64,000 nucleotides of DNA from Candidatus Omnitrophota bacterium (GTDB lineage: Bacteria > Hinthialibacterota > Hinthialibacteria > Hinthialibacterales > Hinthialibacteraceae), in NCBI GenBank assembly GCA_013177805.1, contig JABLXU010000009.1, positions 124,001 through 188,000 of the forward strand, read 5' to 3'. Numbering within the stretch: the first letter of the stretch is position 1; the number at the start of each line of letters is the position of its first letter. A model generated the notes under the pieces. That model did not search any database. It saw only the letters and a list, made by a program, of their open reading frames with translations, and was not told the origin of the DNA. Shown here in pieces: positions 44,861 to 54,084 of this stretch. A program made the position numbers and the translations under genes.

Positions 44861-45964
44861 TTAGGCAACAGACTCGGGCAACCCGCCCGGGTCTGTTTTG
44901 CGTTTGGGAGGAACGATCATGCCGCCGCCCAGGATTTCATCGTCCCGGGATAGAACCAACGCCTGGCCAGGCGCCGCGCCGAACTGCGGTTCATCAAAGC
45001 GGAGTGTGACCGTCCCCTCGTCCAGGTTGAGGACATCGGCCGGAGCCGGGTGGTGGCGGGACCGCAACTGGCCTAAGACGCGATCGCCGGGGCGGGGAGG
45101 GTGTATCCAACGAGTGGCGGTGGCGGAGACGTCGCGAACCGCCAGGTCTTCACGGCGGCCGACGATCACCGCGTTGCGGGACGCGTCGATTTCACACACG
45201 TAATAGGGGCCCCCGCTAAGCCCGAGCCCTTGGCGCTGGCCGACTGTGTAATGCGTCACCCCCGGGTGCGTGCCCAGCACTTTCCCCGCCCGGTTGAGGA
45301 TCGGGCCTTCGCGGGATTCGAGATGCTGGGCCAAAAACTCATTGTACGAGCGCCCCAGAGTGAAACAGATCTCCTGGCTTTCCGGCTTTTCGGCAGTGAC
45401 CAGGCCCAGGTCGCGGGCGATGGCGCGAACCTCGTCCTTGGTTTTGTTACCCAAGGGGAAGAGGATGGATTTCAGCAATTCCGGACGGATGCCGTAAAGG
45501 AAATAACTTTGATCCTTTTCGCGGTAGACAGCCCGGTAGAGGCGGGGATTGCCATTTTCATCCACGGAAAGGCGGGCGTAATGGCCGGTGGCGGTCCATT
45601 CGCAATCCCATTGCCGGGCCAGGGTGAGGGCTTCCTCAAACCGGACGAAACTGTTGCACCGGACACAGGGATTGGGTGTCAAGCCGGCCTCGTAAGCGCG
45701 GATAAACGGCTCAATGACCCGGCGGTGAAACTCCGGTGCGGTGTTGATGGTGTAATGGGCGATCCCCAGGGAGGCGGCCACGCGTTTTGCGTCACGCACA
45801 TCCCCGTACGAGCAGCAGCCGCCGCGCACGTCCTGGCCTGGTTCCACGTCGAGTTGTTTCATGGTGACACCCACGACTTGGAATCCTTGCTGGAGCAGCA
45901 GGGCGCCAGCCACACTGCTATCCACGCCGCCGCTCATCAAGAGTAACACACTGTTCTTCGGCAT
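44861..45964 (-). CDS. mnmA: tRNA-specific 2-thiouridylase MnmA
   Basis: A 367-residue enzyme that thiolates U34 of Glu, Gln and Lys tRNAs. The ATP pyrophosphatase loop LMSGGVDSSVAGA is at the start. The catalytic Cys is in TPNPCVRCNSFVRF and the second Cys in ESQEICFTLG. THYTVGQRQGLGL and a C-terminal beta domain complete it. ATG 45964 is chosen; a GTG two codons upstream is possible. No cysteine desulfurase gene is adjacent. Confidence 0.95.
   Translation of the reverse strand: MPKNSVLLLMSGGVDSSVAGALLLQQGFQVVGVTMKQLDVEPGQDVRGGCCSYGDVRDAKRVAASLGIAHYTINTAPEFHRRVIEPFIRAYEAGLTPNPCVRCNSFVRFEEALTLARQWDCEWTATGHYARLSVDENGNPRLYRAVYREKDQSYFLYGIRPELLKSILFPLGNKTKDEVRAIARDLGLVTAEKPESQEICFTLGRSYNEFLAQHLESREGPILNRAGKVLGTHPGVTHYTVGQRQGLGLSGGPYYVCEIDASRNAVIVGRREDLAVRDVSATATRWIHPPRPGDRVLGQLRSRHHPAPADVLNLDEGTVTLRFDEPQFGAAPGQALVLSRDDEILGGGMIVPPKRKTDPGGLPESVA
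44867..44899 (+). terminator. Rho-independent terminator of the parvulin gene
   Basis: A 13-bp stem (AACAGACTCGGGC with GCCCGGGTCTGTT, one G-U pair) has a 5-nt loop and ends in a short T run. It lies inside the 3' end of the convergent mnmA coding region, so the two genes share this segment. Confidence 0.7.
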
Positions 45965-45970
45965 CGGCAC

Positions 45971-46349
45971 TCACGAATGTTGGTTGTAAGAACCACCCGG
46001 CATTGGATGTCAGGCAGACGCGCGGCCGGGTGTGGAGAGAAGTATATCCCGGGAGATCAAAAGGAAACACCGCCGTATTGTCCAAATTGGACTGCCCTGG
46101 GTTGAATCCCCGGGCGGTTGCCGATGGCCCCTAGAAAGGGGCGCGGAAAGATTAAGGGGGGCTGCGTAATTCGAGAAGAAAGGGAATCGTTTCAGGTTCC
46201 CATCGCTGCTCAAAACACTCAAAGGCCTATTGAGAAAGCTTGCATAAGCGCCGATAGTCTCTTCAATCCTTGAACAATCCCATGGAAGGGCGGATACTAT
46301 CTTTTTGTTTTATCCGGATTCCATATCGAAAATTGACAGGTTCTTCAGA
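45971..46349. other. Intergenic region with a solo REP-like unit
   Basis: GCCCTGGGTTGAAT and its arm (46094-46115) and GCCCCTAGAAAGGGGC (46127-46142) are diverged copies of the first two palindromes of the transposase-linked repeat. The block GCGTAATTCGAGAAG at 46164-46178 also occurs after the copy at 51 kb (51231-51245), so the repeat unit extends that far. The remainder probably holds promoters. Confidence 0.7.
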
Positions 46350-47263
46350 ATGAAAGTATTCGTCACCGGCGCGGCGGGATTCGCCGGCCAATCCGTAGTT
46401 CGTGAATTATTGGAGAAGAAGTATTCTGTGCGGGCGCTGATCCGCCAAACCTCCGCCCCAGAGGAATGGAAGTCCCAAGGCGTTGAGGTGGTCCAGGGCG
46501 ATCTGACTCAACCGGAAAGCCTGAAAGGAAAATTGGATGGGTGCGGCGCGGTGATCAACCTGGCGGGCAGGTTGGTGGAACGCGGAGAACAGACGTTTCA
46601 CCGGTTGTATTTTGAGGGCACAAGGAATCTTGTGGAGTCTGCTCTGAGCGCCGGTATCAAGCGGTTTGTCCACATGAGCGCATTGGGCGCGCGCCCCGCG
46701 GCAGCCAGCCGGTATCATTTGGCAAACTATATGGCCGAACAGATCATCACGGACGCACCGGTCATCCAGACGATATTCCGTCCTTCCGTCATTTTCGGCC
46801 CGGGCAGCCGGTTTTGCCGCCTGTTGGTCAAAATCGTCCACAACTACCCGGTGGTTCCCGTCATTACATCGCATCATGGTTGCGTCCAGCCGATTTACGT
46901 GAATGAAACCGCCCGCGCCGTGGTGGACAGCCTGGAACGGGCCGAGACTTTTTATCAGACCTACGAGCTCGGCGGCCCCACCATCTATTCGATGCGTGAA
47001 TTGCTTAAGACCTTCGCGGACGCGTTCGGTAAAACTCCTTACTTTGTAACCATCCGGTAGAACTGATGCCGCTGCCCGCGTATTTGATGGAGAAATATCT
47101 CCCCAATCCCCCCTTCACCCCCGATATTCTGAAACTTCTCCAAGAAAACCTGAGTTGCGATACCACCCGCATCCGGGAAACCTTCGGAATCCCTCAAAAA
47201 CCCATGGAAGAATGCCTGCGCGAACACTTCGGCGCGGTTTTCCCGGCCCGGGCCGCCGCGTGA
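46350..47263 (+). pseudogene. NAD-dependent epimerase/dehydratase-like protein, one-base frameshift
   Basis: An extended SDR of the NDUFA9-like group. VFVTGAAGFAGQSVVREL binds the dinucleotide; VINLAGRLVE, SALGARPAAASRYHLANYMAE and FRPSVIFGPGSRF follow. The frame stops at 47060, right after FGKTPYFVTIR. One base later the sense continues as MPLPAYLMEKYLPNPPFTPD to the stop at 47263, exactly the tail expected for this family. Loss of one G in CCGG(G)TAG would explain it. The intact protein would be about 303 residues. Such proteins handle sugar nucleotides or quinone-linked functions. The lesion may be a sequencing error. Confidence 0.8.
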
Positions 47264-47732
47264 AGATTCAGTCATGTGAAGCCGATCGCCCAATCCGGTT
47301 GATCTCTATGATATTCCCTGATCCCGGTCCTCTCCAGAAGGGAGAGGCAACGAAAACGCGCGGGGCCAAGTTGGTCAAAATGGACGATTTTTAAGTTAAA
47401 TATACATATAAATATTTGTTGATTCGCAACCATTTTATTTGATCGCGGGGAACAGGCGCATTTCGCCCTTTCAGGGCTTCCCTCACCCTACCCCTCTCCC
47501 AGAAGGATAGGGAATTTGGGAGTGGTTATCATCAATCATTTCGGGGAGATGCGAACCGGCGATCTGAAAAAAAGTACGTACTTGCCGGATGAGCCTGGAA
47601 AAAAGCATGGATGAGGTTCTGAATTCGGATCATTGTTACCAGCGCCCAATCCAGTGCGAGGTTGCATTGCCACTTTCCCAATCTGATTTAAAATCCCCGA
47701 TCATCTCCATTTCGATACCGGAGGGTTGAATT
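47264..47732. repeat. Intergenic region with family-1 repeat copies D and E
   Basis: Copy D is short (about 47320-47351, GGTCCTCTCCAGAAGGGAGA). Copy E starts at about 47452 with GCGCATTTCGCCCTTTCAGG, has CCCTCTCCC with a damaged return arm, and stays similar to copy B up to about 47614. The stretch between them, 47395-47440, is strongly AT-rich. No gene is seen before the bcp start. Confidence 0.6.
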
Positions 47733-48200
47733 ATGGCTACAGTGGAAGAAGGCAAGGCGGCGCCGGCCTTCACGTTGCCCGCGCATACCGGGGAAAAAGT
47801 TTCCTTGAAGGATTTCAAAGGCAAAAAGCAGGTGGTGCTGTATTTCTATCCCAAGGACGATACGCCCGGCTGCACCAAGGAAGCCTGCTCGTTCCGGGAC
47901 AACCTGCCCCGGATTGAAAGCCGGGACGCTGTGGTTCTGGGCGTGAGCCGGGACAGTGTGGCCTCGCACGTGAAGTTCAAGGACAAGTATGACCTGCCTT
48001 TTTTGCTGCTCAGCGATGAGAGGGAGGAAGTCTGCAACAAATACGGGGTGATCCAGGAAAAGAACATGTGCGGCCGGAAGGTGATGGGCATCGTCCGCAG
48101 CACCTTCATCATCGGCAAGGATGGGAAAATCAAGAAAATCTTCCGCAACGTGAAGGTGGACGGCCACACGGAGCAGGTGCTGGCGGCGTTGAGCGAGTGA
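47733..48200 (+). CDS. bcp: Thioredoxin-dependent thiol peroxidase (Bcp/PrxQ)
   Basis: A 155-residue peroxiredoxin. The peroxidatic Cys47 is in PKDDTPGCTKEAC and the resolving Cys52 is five residues on, as in the alpha-helical PrxQ group. VLGVSRDSVASHVKF and GIVRSTFIIGKDG are typical. It reduces peroxides in the cytosol using thioredoxin. It converges with the aminotransferase gene, 7 bp between stops. Confidence 0.94.
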   Translation: MATVEEGKAAPAFTLPAHTGEKVSLKDFKGKKQVVLYFYPKDDTPGCTKEACSFRDNLPRIESRDAVVLGVSRDSVASHVKFKDKYDLPFLLLSDEREEVCNKYGVIQEKNMCGRKVMGIVRSTFIIGKDGKIKKIFRNVKVDGHTEQVLAALSE

Positions 48201-48207
48201 GGATAGC

Positions 48208-49560
48208 TCAACTCATCTTATCCCGCAGGGCCTTCTGGAGGCTGTGGCAGAGTTCGGGGATATCCCGCAACGCCACACCGCAATAGGCGAGGCGGATGCC
48301 GTTGATCGCGTTCACTTCCAGGGGCACGGTCCCGATCTTGTATGCCTTGAGCAGATGGTCGCACACGTCGGAGGCTTGGACCTTCACGGCGGGATGGATG
48401 TTGACGAAGCAGAAAAATCCGCCCTGGAAGGGATCCGGAATCAGCAGCGCGGGCGAGAGTTCGTTCATCTCCTTTTTCATGAGGAGATACCGCTCTTTCA
48501 GCACGTTGTAGGCCTTTTGCCGCTCTTGCAGGACTCCATCCCGGTCCCGCAGGGCTTTGTGCACCACCGATTGCGCCACCAGCGAACAATTGGACACCGT
48601 GTTGCGCACGATGCCCCGGAACTTGTTCTCGATCTCTTTGAGTACATCGTCCTTGTCCGCCTTTTCGAACCACGTGTCCGGGCACAGGAGGGTGATGGCC
48701 CCGATGCGCGCGCCGTACCAGAGGAACTCCTTGCTGATGCCGTCCAGTTTGACCCCCAGCAGGTTCGGGCGGGCTTCCAGCTGGTAGAAGAGCGAGCCTT
48801 TTTCGGCGTCGTCGTCGTAGACATAGCCTTCGTAGGCGTCATCAAGCATCAGCACCAGTTTCTTGTCCGTTCCACTCACTAGATCGTGAATCGCCTTGAC
48901 GATCTCCACCGCGGCGGTTTTCGGCGGGCAATAGCCGGTGGGATTGTTAGGGAAGTTGAGCAGGGCGACGGCCCGGTCATGCTTTTCCCACACCCGCTTG
49001 ATGGCGGCGGTGAAGCCCTCCAGGTTGAAATCCTGCCCCTGGAAGGACGGGAATTCTTCAATCCCCGTGAAGACGTTGCGCAAAAAGACGTTGTCATAAT
49101 TTTCCCAGCGTTTGTCCGTCACGATGATGGGCATGCCCGGATCGACGAACATCCGGACGCAGAGGCTGATGCCGCCGGTAATGCCTGGGGAAACCATGGG
49201 CAGGGTGATCCGGGGGCGGAGATAATCCGCGCGGGCGCCGGATTTGAGCAGCAGCCATTCTTTCCAGGATTCCCGGAAGGCGGGAACACCCACTTCCGGC
49301 GCGTAGGGGAAGATTTCTTCCGTGCTCAAGTCCTGAAAATATTTTTTGACGGAAGGGATACAAAACGTGATCTTGGAATCGTCCCCTCCTTCAAAGATCT
49401 GTTTGGCGCGGCCCTGGGCCGAACCGATAGTGGCGTTGATTTTCGCTTCGGTTTTGGAACGGCCGGTCCAGTAAAAAATACCAGTGGGATTGAAGATTTG
49501 CTTGCCGTATTCGGATAGAAAATCAAGCACACCGGCTTTTTGTAACGCAGGAAACTCCAT
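48208..49560 (-). CDS. PLP-dependent class I/II aminotransferase
   Basis: A 450-residue fold-type I aminotransferase. LLNFPNNPTGYCPP, LMLDDAYEGYVYDD and the Schiff-base Lys region KLDGISKEFLWYGARIG are clear. ATG 49560 is supported by GGAGG 8 nt upstream and by the end of recognisable similarity; the frame continues open upstream through repeat sequence. The amino acid substrate is not evident; length and motifs suggest an aspartate/aromatic-like subgroup that is atypical. Confidence 0.88.
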   Translation of the reverse strand: MEFPALQKAGVLDFLSEYGKQIFNPTGIFYWTGRSKTEAKINATIGSAQGRAKQIFEGGDDSKITFCIPSVKKYFQDLSTEEIFPYAPEVGVPAFRESWKEWLLLKSGARADYLRPRITLPMVSPGITGGISLCVRMFVDPGMPIIVTDKRWENYDNVFLRNVFTGIEEFPSFQGQDFNLEGFTAAIKRVWEKHDRAVALLNFPNNPTGYCPPKTAAVEIVKAIHDLVSGTDKKLVLMLDDAYEGYVYDDDAEKGSLFYQLEARPNLLGVKLDGISKEFLWYGARIGAITLLCPDTWFEKADKDDVLKEIENKFRGIVRNTVSNCSLVAQSVVHKALRDRDGVLQERQKAYNVLKERYLLMKKEMNELSPALLIPDPFQGGFFCFVNIHPAVKVQASDVCDHLLKAYKIGTVPLEVNAINGIRLAYCGVALRDIPELCHSLQKALRDKMS

Positions 49561-49675
49561 GATTGCGCCTCCGGGAGGGTAGATAGAACGTATTCTCTCT
49601 GGAGGAAGGAGATCGTCAAGTTCCAGGCCAATTTCGAAAAAAAGTTTCCCACAACAATATCTAGGGTTGGTTTGT

Positions 49676-49721
49676 GCCCAGGGTTGAAACCCTGGGCTGG
49701 CGGCCCCTTGAAAGGGGCGCT
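49676..49721. repeat. Solo REP-like unit
   Basis: GCCCAGGGTTGAAAC and its return arm (49676-49697) and GCCCCTTGAAAGGGGC (49703-49718) are almost identical to the first two palindromes of the transposase repeat. A G-rich tail with GGGAGGAGTCTCCC and GGAGGGAGAGGGAG follows to about 49800. The rest of the 49561-49973 gap shows no other feature. Confidence 0.8.
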
Positions 49722-49973
49722 GGGGGGAGGAGTCTCCCGGAGGGAGAGGGAGTAAAAGGCTTTCGAGGGGAGAGGGGTGGAAATCTCCGGGGGGAAGGAT
49801 AGGGATAGCGATCCACTTTACGATCATTCCGAATAAATCAATGAGAACATTCCGCATTGGGAGCAACCGTTCCCAATCCCTTGCCGATATCCGGGAACAT
49901 CCACTTGTTACGCCCGGATCAGCCTAGGATAATGGCAGGAAAACAAATCATTTCATGGATCGTGAGGATGAGT

Positions 49974-51050
49974 ATGAATTACGCGCAACGCACTCAGGCG
50001 GTATTGCGGCAGATGGAGCAGGAAAACGCCGATTGGTTTTTTGTGACGAATCCGTTCAATGTCCGGTATCTCTCTGGATTCACCGGCAGCCACGGGGTGT
50101 TGTTGATCCACCCGGAGCGGCGCTTCATTCTCACGGACGGGCGCTATAGCGAGCAGGTCCAGCGGGAAGTGACCGAGTACGAGGCGGTGATCCAGGGGAA
50201 CCGCCAGGAGATCGAAGCTATTCGTGACACGGTGGGGGATCTTTCTTCGGATCGCGTGTGGATTGAATCCGAAAACTGCACCGTCGCCCGCCTGGAAGAG
50301 TTGCAAACCACAGTGCCCGCCCGGGCTTATGTGGGGCAGAAGAACGTGGTGGAAGCCTTGCGGGCGGTCAAGGAGGAAGCGGAGATCGAAGCCATTCGGC
50401 AGGCCTTGCGGGTGGCCGAGCAGGCGTTCGAGAAGGCTCTGGGATTTATCCGGGAAGGGATCACCGAGCGTGAACTGGCCCATTTTCTGGAAGACGAAAT
50501 GTGGAAAGGCGGCGCGGCCAAGGAGTCATTCGATTCGCTCATCCTCTTCGGCCCGAATTCATCGTTATGTCACGGGAAACCTTCGGACCGGCGGCTGAAA
50601 CGGGGCGAGGTGGTGCTCATGGATTTCGGCTGCGTGATCGACGGCTACTGCTCCGACATCACCCGCACCGTATTCCTCGGCGATCCGGGGGATTCATTTA
50701 AATCCCTTTACCAATGTGTTTACCAAGCCAACGCGCGCGCGGCAGAGGCCATCCGGCCAGGGATCACCGGCGTGCAGGGTGACGAATTCGCGCGGGACGT
50801 CATCCGCCAGGCCGGGCACGCCGACCTGTTCGTTCACGGATTGGGGCACGGAGTGGGGTTGGAGATTCACGAAGCGCCCCGTCTCTCTCCACTGTACGAC
50901 AAAGAGATTCAGGCGGGGAATGTTGTGACCATCGAGCCAGGAGTGTACATCCCCGGATCGGGGGGGATCCGCATCGAGGACATGGCCGTGGTGCGCGAGG
51001 ACGGCTGCGAGGTGTTGAATCAAACAAGTAAGGAGATGATTGTGCTATGA
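49974..51050 (+). CDS. M24 family Xaa-Pro peptidase
   Basis: A 358-residue pita-bread peptidase. An N-terminal creatinase-like domain (WFFVTNPFNVRYLSGFTGS) precedes the catalytic domain with metal ligands in MDFGCVIDGYCSDITRT, GLGHGVGLEIHE, TIEPGVYIP and GIRIEDMA. It removes N-terminal residues before proline. GAGG lies 7 nt before ATG 49974; ATG 49968 is also possible. Cytosolic. Confidence 0.93.
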   Translation: MNYAQRTQAVLRQMEQENADWFFVTNPFNVRYLSGFTGSHGVLLIHPERRFILTDGRYSEQVQREVTEYEAVIQGNRQEIEAIRDTVGDLSSDRVWIESENCTVARLEELQTTVPARAYVGQKNVVEALRAVKEEAEIEAIRQALRVAEQAFEKALGFIREGITERELAHFLEDEMWKGGAAKESFDSLILFGPNSSLCHGKPSDRRLKRGEVVLMDFGCVIDGYCSDITRTVFLGDPGDSFKSLYQCVYQANARAAEAIRPGITGVQGDEFARDVIRQAGHADLFVHGLGHGVGLEIHEAPRLSPLYDKEIQAGNVVTIEPGVYIPGSGGIRIEDMAVVREDGCEVLNQTSKEMIVL

Positions 51051-51076
51051 GATTGCGTTGGAAGGGGAATTAAATT

Positions 51077-51245
51077 CGCACCGGGTTGAATTGTGCCCAG
51101 GGGTCGTCCAGGGGTGATTTGTCCAGGGGTGAATTATGCCCAGGGTTGAATTATTGCCCAGGGTTGAAACCCTGGGCTGTTATTCGGCGGCCCCTTAAAA
51201 GGGGCGCTGGGGGAGGAAGGGGGGAGAAAGGCGTAATTCGAGAAG
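51077..51245. repeat. Degenerate tandem array ending in a full REP-like unit
   Basis: About six units of 14-17 bp, of the type GCCCAGGGTTGAATT, run from 51077 to 51165, and the last is completed into the full palindrome CCCAGGGTTGAAACCCTGGG. GCCCCTTAAAAGGGGC follows at about 51190. A G-rich tail, then GCGTAATTCGAGAAG (51231-51245), extends the match to the copy at 46 kb. The remaining gap to 51431 is a purine-rich stretch with many G runs and no gene. Confidence 0.75.
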
Positions 51246-51431
51246 TGGATGTGGGAAGAAGGGGTTTTGCCCTTACCTGGCCTTTTTCCAGGGGGAGTGG
51301 GGGGAGAAGTCTACCGAGGGAGAGGTGGAGGAAGTTTTCAAGGGTAGAAGTGGGAGTGGGGGGAGAAGTCGACGGGGGGAGGGAGAAGGTTAGTTCAGGG
51401 CAAGCGGGGTCAGTAAAATTCCCGGAAAACC

Positions 51432-52199
51432 TTATACAATCCCGTGCTCCCGGGCGCGGTCCAGGAAGAAGCGCAAGCCTTCCAGTTCCCGGTCGCCCAA
51501 TTGGTAGCGGACGCACCGGGTATAATAATCGAAGAAAAATTCCGGTGGTTTAGAAGATTGTCCGGCGCGAATACGGGACAAAGCATCCAACGCCTTCAAT
51601 CCCTCCGCAAGCGCCCGGTGGAAAGGCTCTTGCAGGCTTTCCGGATCCAATCCCGGCCCGGTGATCCAGGCGGCGTAGACGAAGGGCAATCCGCAGTAAT
51701 CCCGCCAGCATTCCCCCATGTCCAGTTTGCGGAGAACGGAGCCGTTGAACTCGAGCGCCGGGTCGCCGATCATCAGCGCGGCGTCCGCGTCCCGCAGGCC
51801 GTTGTCGAGGGGTGGGGTGAAGGGCATGTAACGGGGGTTTCTCTTCCAATATTCGGCGAAGAGGATGCGCGCCATGGCCACCGAGGTCAGGGAGCTTTGG
51901 TCCAAGGCCACGGTTGACACATTCCGGCATTCCTGGGAGCAAAAGAGCATAACGCTGGCGACCGGGCCGTCGCTGCCGATCCCCAGGCCGGGGATGAATC
52001 CGTATTCGGGATGACGGGCGAGCTCAATGGTGGAGAGCATGGCCACGTCCAGTTCTCCCGCAGCCAGCATTTTCCCGAGGGCCGAGGGGACCGCACGGAT
52101 AATCCGGGCTTGGGGAAGATAATTCGGCAGAAAATGCTCGAGCGGCAACCCATTGGCGTAGGGCACCACGCCGATTCGGAGAAAGTCAGACTGGATCAA
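51432..52199 (-). CDS. mqnA: Chorismate dehydratase MqnA (futalosine menaquinone pathway)
   Basis: A 255-residue periplasmic-binding-protein-fold enzyme without a signal peptide. FLRIGVVPYANGLPLEHFL, ELDVAMLSTIELA, SVMLFCSQ and LMIGDPALEF match MqnA. It converts chorismate to 3-enolpyruvyl-benzoate, the first step of futalosine-dependent menaquinone synthesis. The start is a TTG with GGGAG 7 nt upstream. Other mqn genes are not in the window. It lies just downstream of serA on the same strand, 74 bp apart. Confidence 0.9.
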   Translation of the reverse strand: MIQSDFLRIGVVPYANGLPLEHFLPNYLPQARIIRAVPSALGKMLAAGELDVAMLSTIELARHPEYGFIPGLGIGSDGPVASVMLFCSQECRNVSTVALDQSSLTSVAMARILFAEYWKRNPRYMPFTPPLDNGLRDADAALMIGDPALEFNGSVLRKLDMGECWRDYCGLPFVYAAWITGPGLDPESLQEPFHRALAEGLKALDALSRIRAGQSSKPPEFFFDYYTRCVRYQLGDRELEGLRFFLDRAREHGIV

Positions 52200-52273
52200 G
52201 ATATACTCCCTCGTGGTTTAGGACATAAAGAACAGCGGCGATACTCATCCCGCGGGGCGGAAACATCGTATGA

Positions 52274-53863
52274 TTATTGCAAGTTAATTTCCTTGACATC
52301 CTTGACAATCTTCAATTCCCGCAGTTGTTCCAAAACGCTCTTGGGCAGGGGGGCATCCACGTTGCAGACGGTCACCGCGTATCCGCCCTTTTCCTTGCGG
52401 CCCAGGCTCATGTCGGCGATGTTGACGTGGTTGTCGCCCAGCACGGTGCAGACCTGGCCGATCACGCCGGGTTCATCGACGTTCATGAAGAACAGGATGG
52501 TGCCGAAGGGATTGGCGTCGATGTGATAGCCGTCCACGATCACGATGCGGGGATCCTCGCCGAAATTGGTGCCACACACTGTAACTGATTCGTTGTTGGA
52601 ACTGAGTTTCACCCGGATGAGGTTGGTGTAGCCTTCGGTCATACTGGATTTGACTTCGGAATAAGTGATGTTGCGTTGTTTGGCGAGGATGGGCGCGTTC
52701 ACGTAATTGACCGTCTCCGTCATGATTGGGGAGAGAATCCCTTTGAGGACGGCGAGGGTCAGGAAGGAGGTGTCGTGGCCGGCCAATTCGCCCGAGTAGG
52801 TGACTTCCAGGTTGTCCAGTTGTTTTCCCAAGTATTGGACCGCGAACATGCCCAATTTTTCGGCTAAATTCAAGTAGGGGCCGATCTTCGCGTAGAGTTC
52901 GGGCGAGATGGCGGGGATATTGGCCGCGTTGCGGACTTCGCCGCCGGTCAAGGCATCCAAGACGTTCCGGGCGACTTCGATGCCCACATTGATCTGGGCT
53001 TCTTTTGTCGAAGCGCCCAAGTGCGGCGTGCAGATGCAATCGTCGCGCATCAACAAGGGATGGCCCGGTTTCGGGGGTTCTTCCTCGTAGACATCCAACG
53101 CGGCGCCGGCGCATTTGCCGCTCTCCAAGGCGCGGAGCAGGGCTTGCTCATCGATAATTCCGCCCCGGGCGCAGTTGATGATCCGCACCCCCTTTTTCAT
53201 TTTGGCGAAGGCCTGGTCGTTGATTAAATGCTCCGTCTCCTTGGACTTGGGGGTGTGCATGGTGATGAAATCGGACTGGGCGTAGAGTTCATCCAGGGTA
53301 ACCGGGACAAATCCCATTTGCTTGACCATTTCGGGAGAGGCGTAGGGGTCGTAGCCCAATACCTTCATGCCGAAGGCCAACGCCCGGTTGCCCACCACGC
53401 TGCCGATCCGTCCCAGGCCGATGATGCCCAAGGTTTTGCCGAACAATTCGGTCCCGGTGTATTTTTTCCGGTCCCATTTTCCTTCGCGCAGGGAGATGTT
53501 GGCCGGCGCAATGTTGCGCGAGAGGCTAAGGAGCAATGCCCAGGTGTGCTCGGCGGTAGAAATGGTGTTACCGCCCGGCGTGTTCATGACGATCACACCG
53601 CGCTGCGTGGCCGCGGCGATGTCCACATTGTCCAAACCAACCCCGGCCCGCCCCACGACTTTCAACCGGGCCGCCTTTTCCAGCACTTCCTTCGTGACCC
53701 GCGTTTCGCTGCGGATCAACAAGGCGTCGTATTGGCCGATGATATCCAACAACTGATCGGGCGGCAGTTTGGTTTTCACATCGACTTGGACATCCGAATG
53801 GCTTTGGAGAATATCGATGGCTTCCTGGGCAAGCGGATCGCTGACAAGGACTCGATACGGCAT
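52274..53863 (-). CDS. serA: D-3-phosphoglycerate dehydrogenase, long form
   Basis: A 529-residue enzyme of serine synthesis. The NAD site is GIIGLGRIGSVVGN; the catalytic residues are in NCARGGIIDEQAL, DVYEEEPP and CTPHLGASTKEAQ. An intervening domain and a C-terminal ACT domain (DEPGVIGQVCTVLGDNHVNI) follow, as in the long, often serine-regulated form. It oxidises 3-phosphoglycerate. It is probably cotranscribed with mqnA. Confidence 0.95.
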   Translation of the reverse strand: MPYRVLVSDPLAQEAIDILQSHSDVQVDVKTKLPPDQLLDIIGQYDALLIRSETRVTKEVLEKAARLKVVGRAGVGLDNVDIAAATQRGVIVMNTPGGNTISTAEHTWALLLSLSRNIAPANISLREGKWDRKKYTGTELFGKTLGIIGLGRIGSVVGNRALAFGMKVLGYDPYASPEMVKQMGFVPVTLDELYAQSDFITMHTPKSKETEHLINDQAFAKMKKGVRIINCARGGIIDEQALLRALESGKCAGAALDVYEEEPPKPGHPLLMRDDCICTPHLGASTKEAQINVGIEVARNVLDALTGGEVRNAANIPAISPELYAKIGPYLNLAEKLGMFAVQYLGKQLDNLEVTYSGELAGHDTSFLTLAVLKGILSPIMTETVNYVNAPILAKQRNITYSEVKSSMTEGYTNLIRVKLSSNNESVTVCGTNFGEDPRIVIVDGYHIDANPFGTILFFMNVDEPGVIGQVCTVLGDNHVNIADMSLGRKEKGGYAVTVCNVDAPLPKSVLEQLRELKIVKDVKEINLQ

Positions 53864-54084
53864 GATATAGTTCCTTCCCGGTTGTGGAATGGCCGGTTAG
53901 TTTCCTCCAGCCGGCCTTGGATTCCTCAAAGCTGATGGACGGCCGCCCGAGGGGCAAGTGCTATCCCGCGGTAACGGAGTTGTATATAATGGCCCGCACG
54001 GCTTATTTATCATGGAGAAGATAAAAATGTTAGCCTTCTCTCCGCGCTCCTTCAAGCGGTGGACCTGACTGGAGGAATGCACGA

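Noticed and set aside
51077..51180. CRISPR array
   Set aside because: The units are 14-17 bp, degenerate and without spacers, and belong to the REP-like family.
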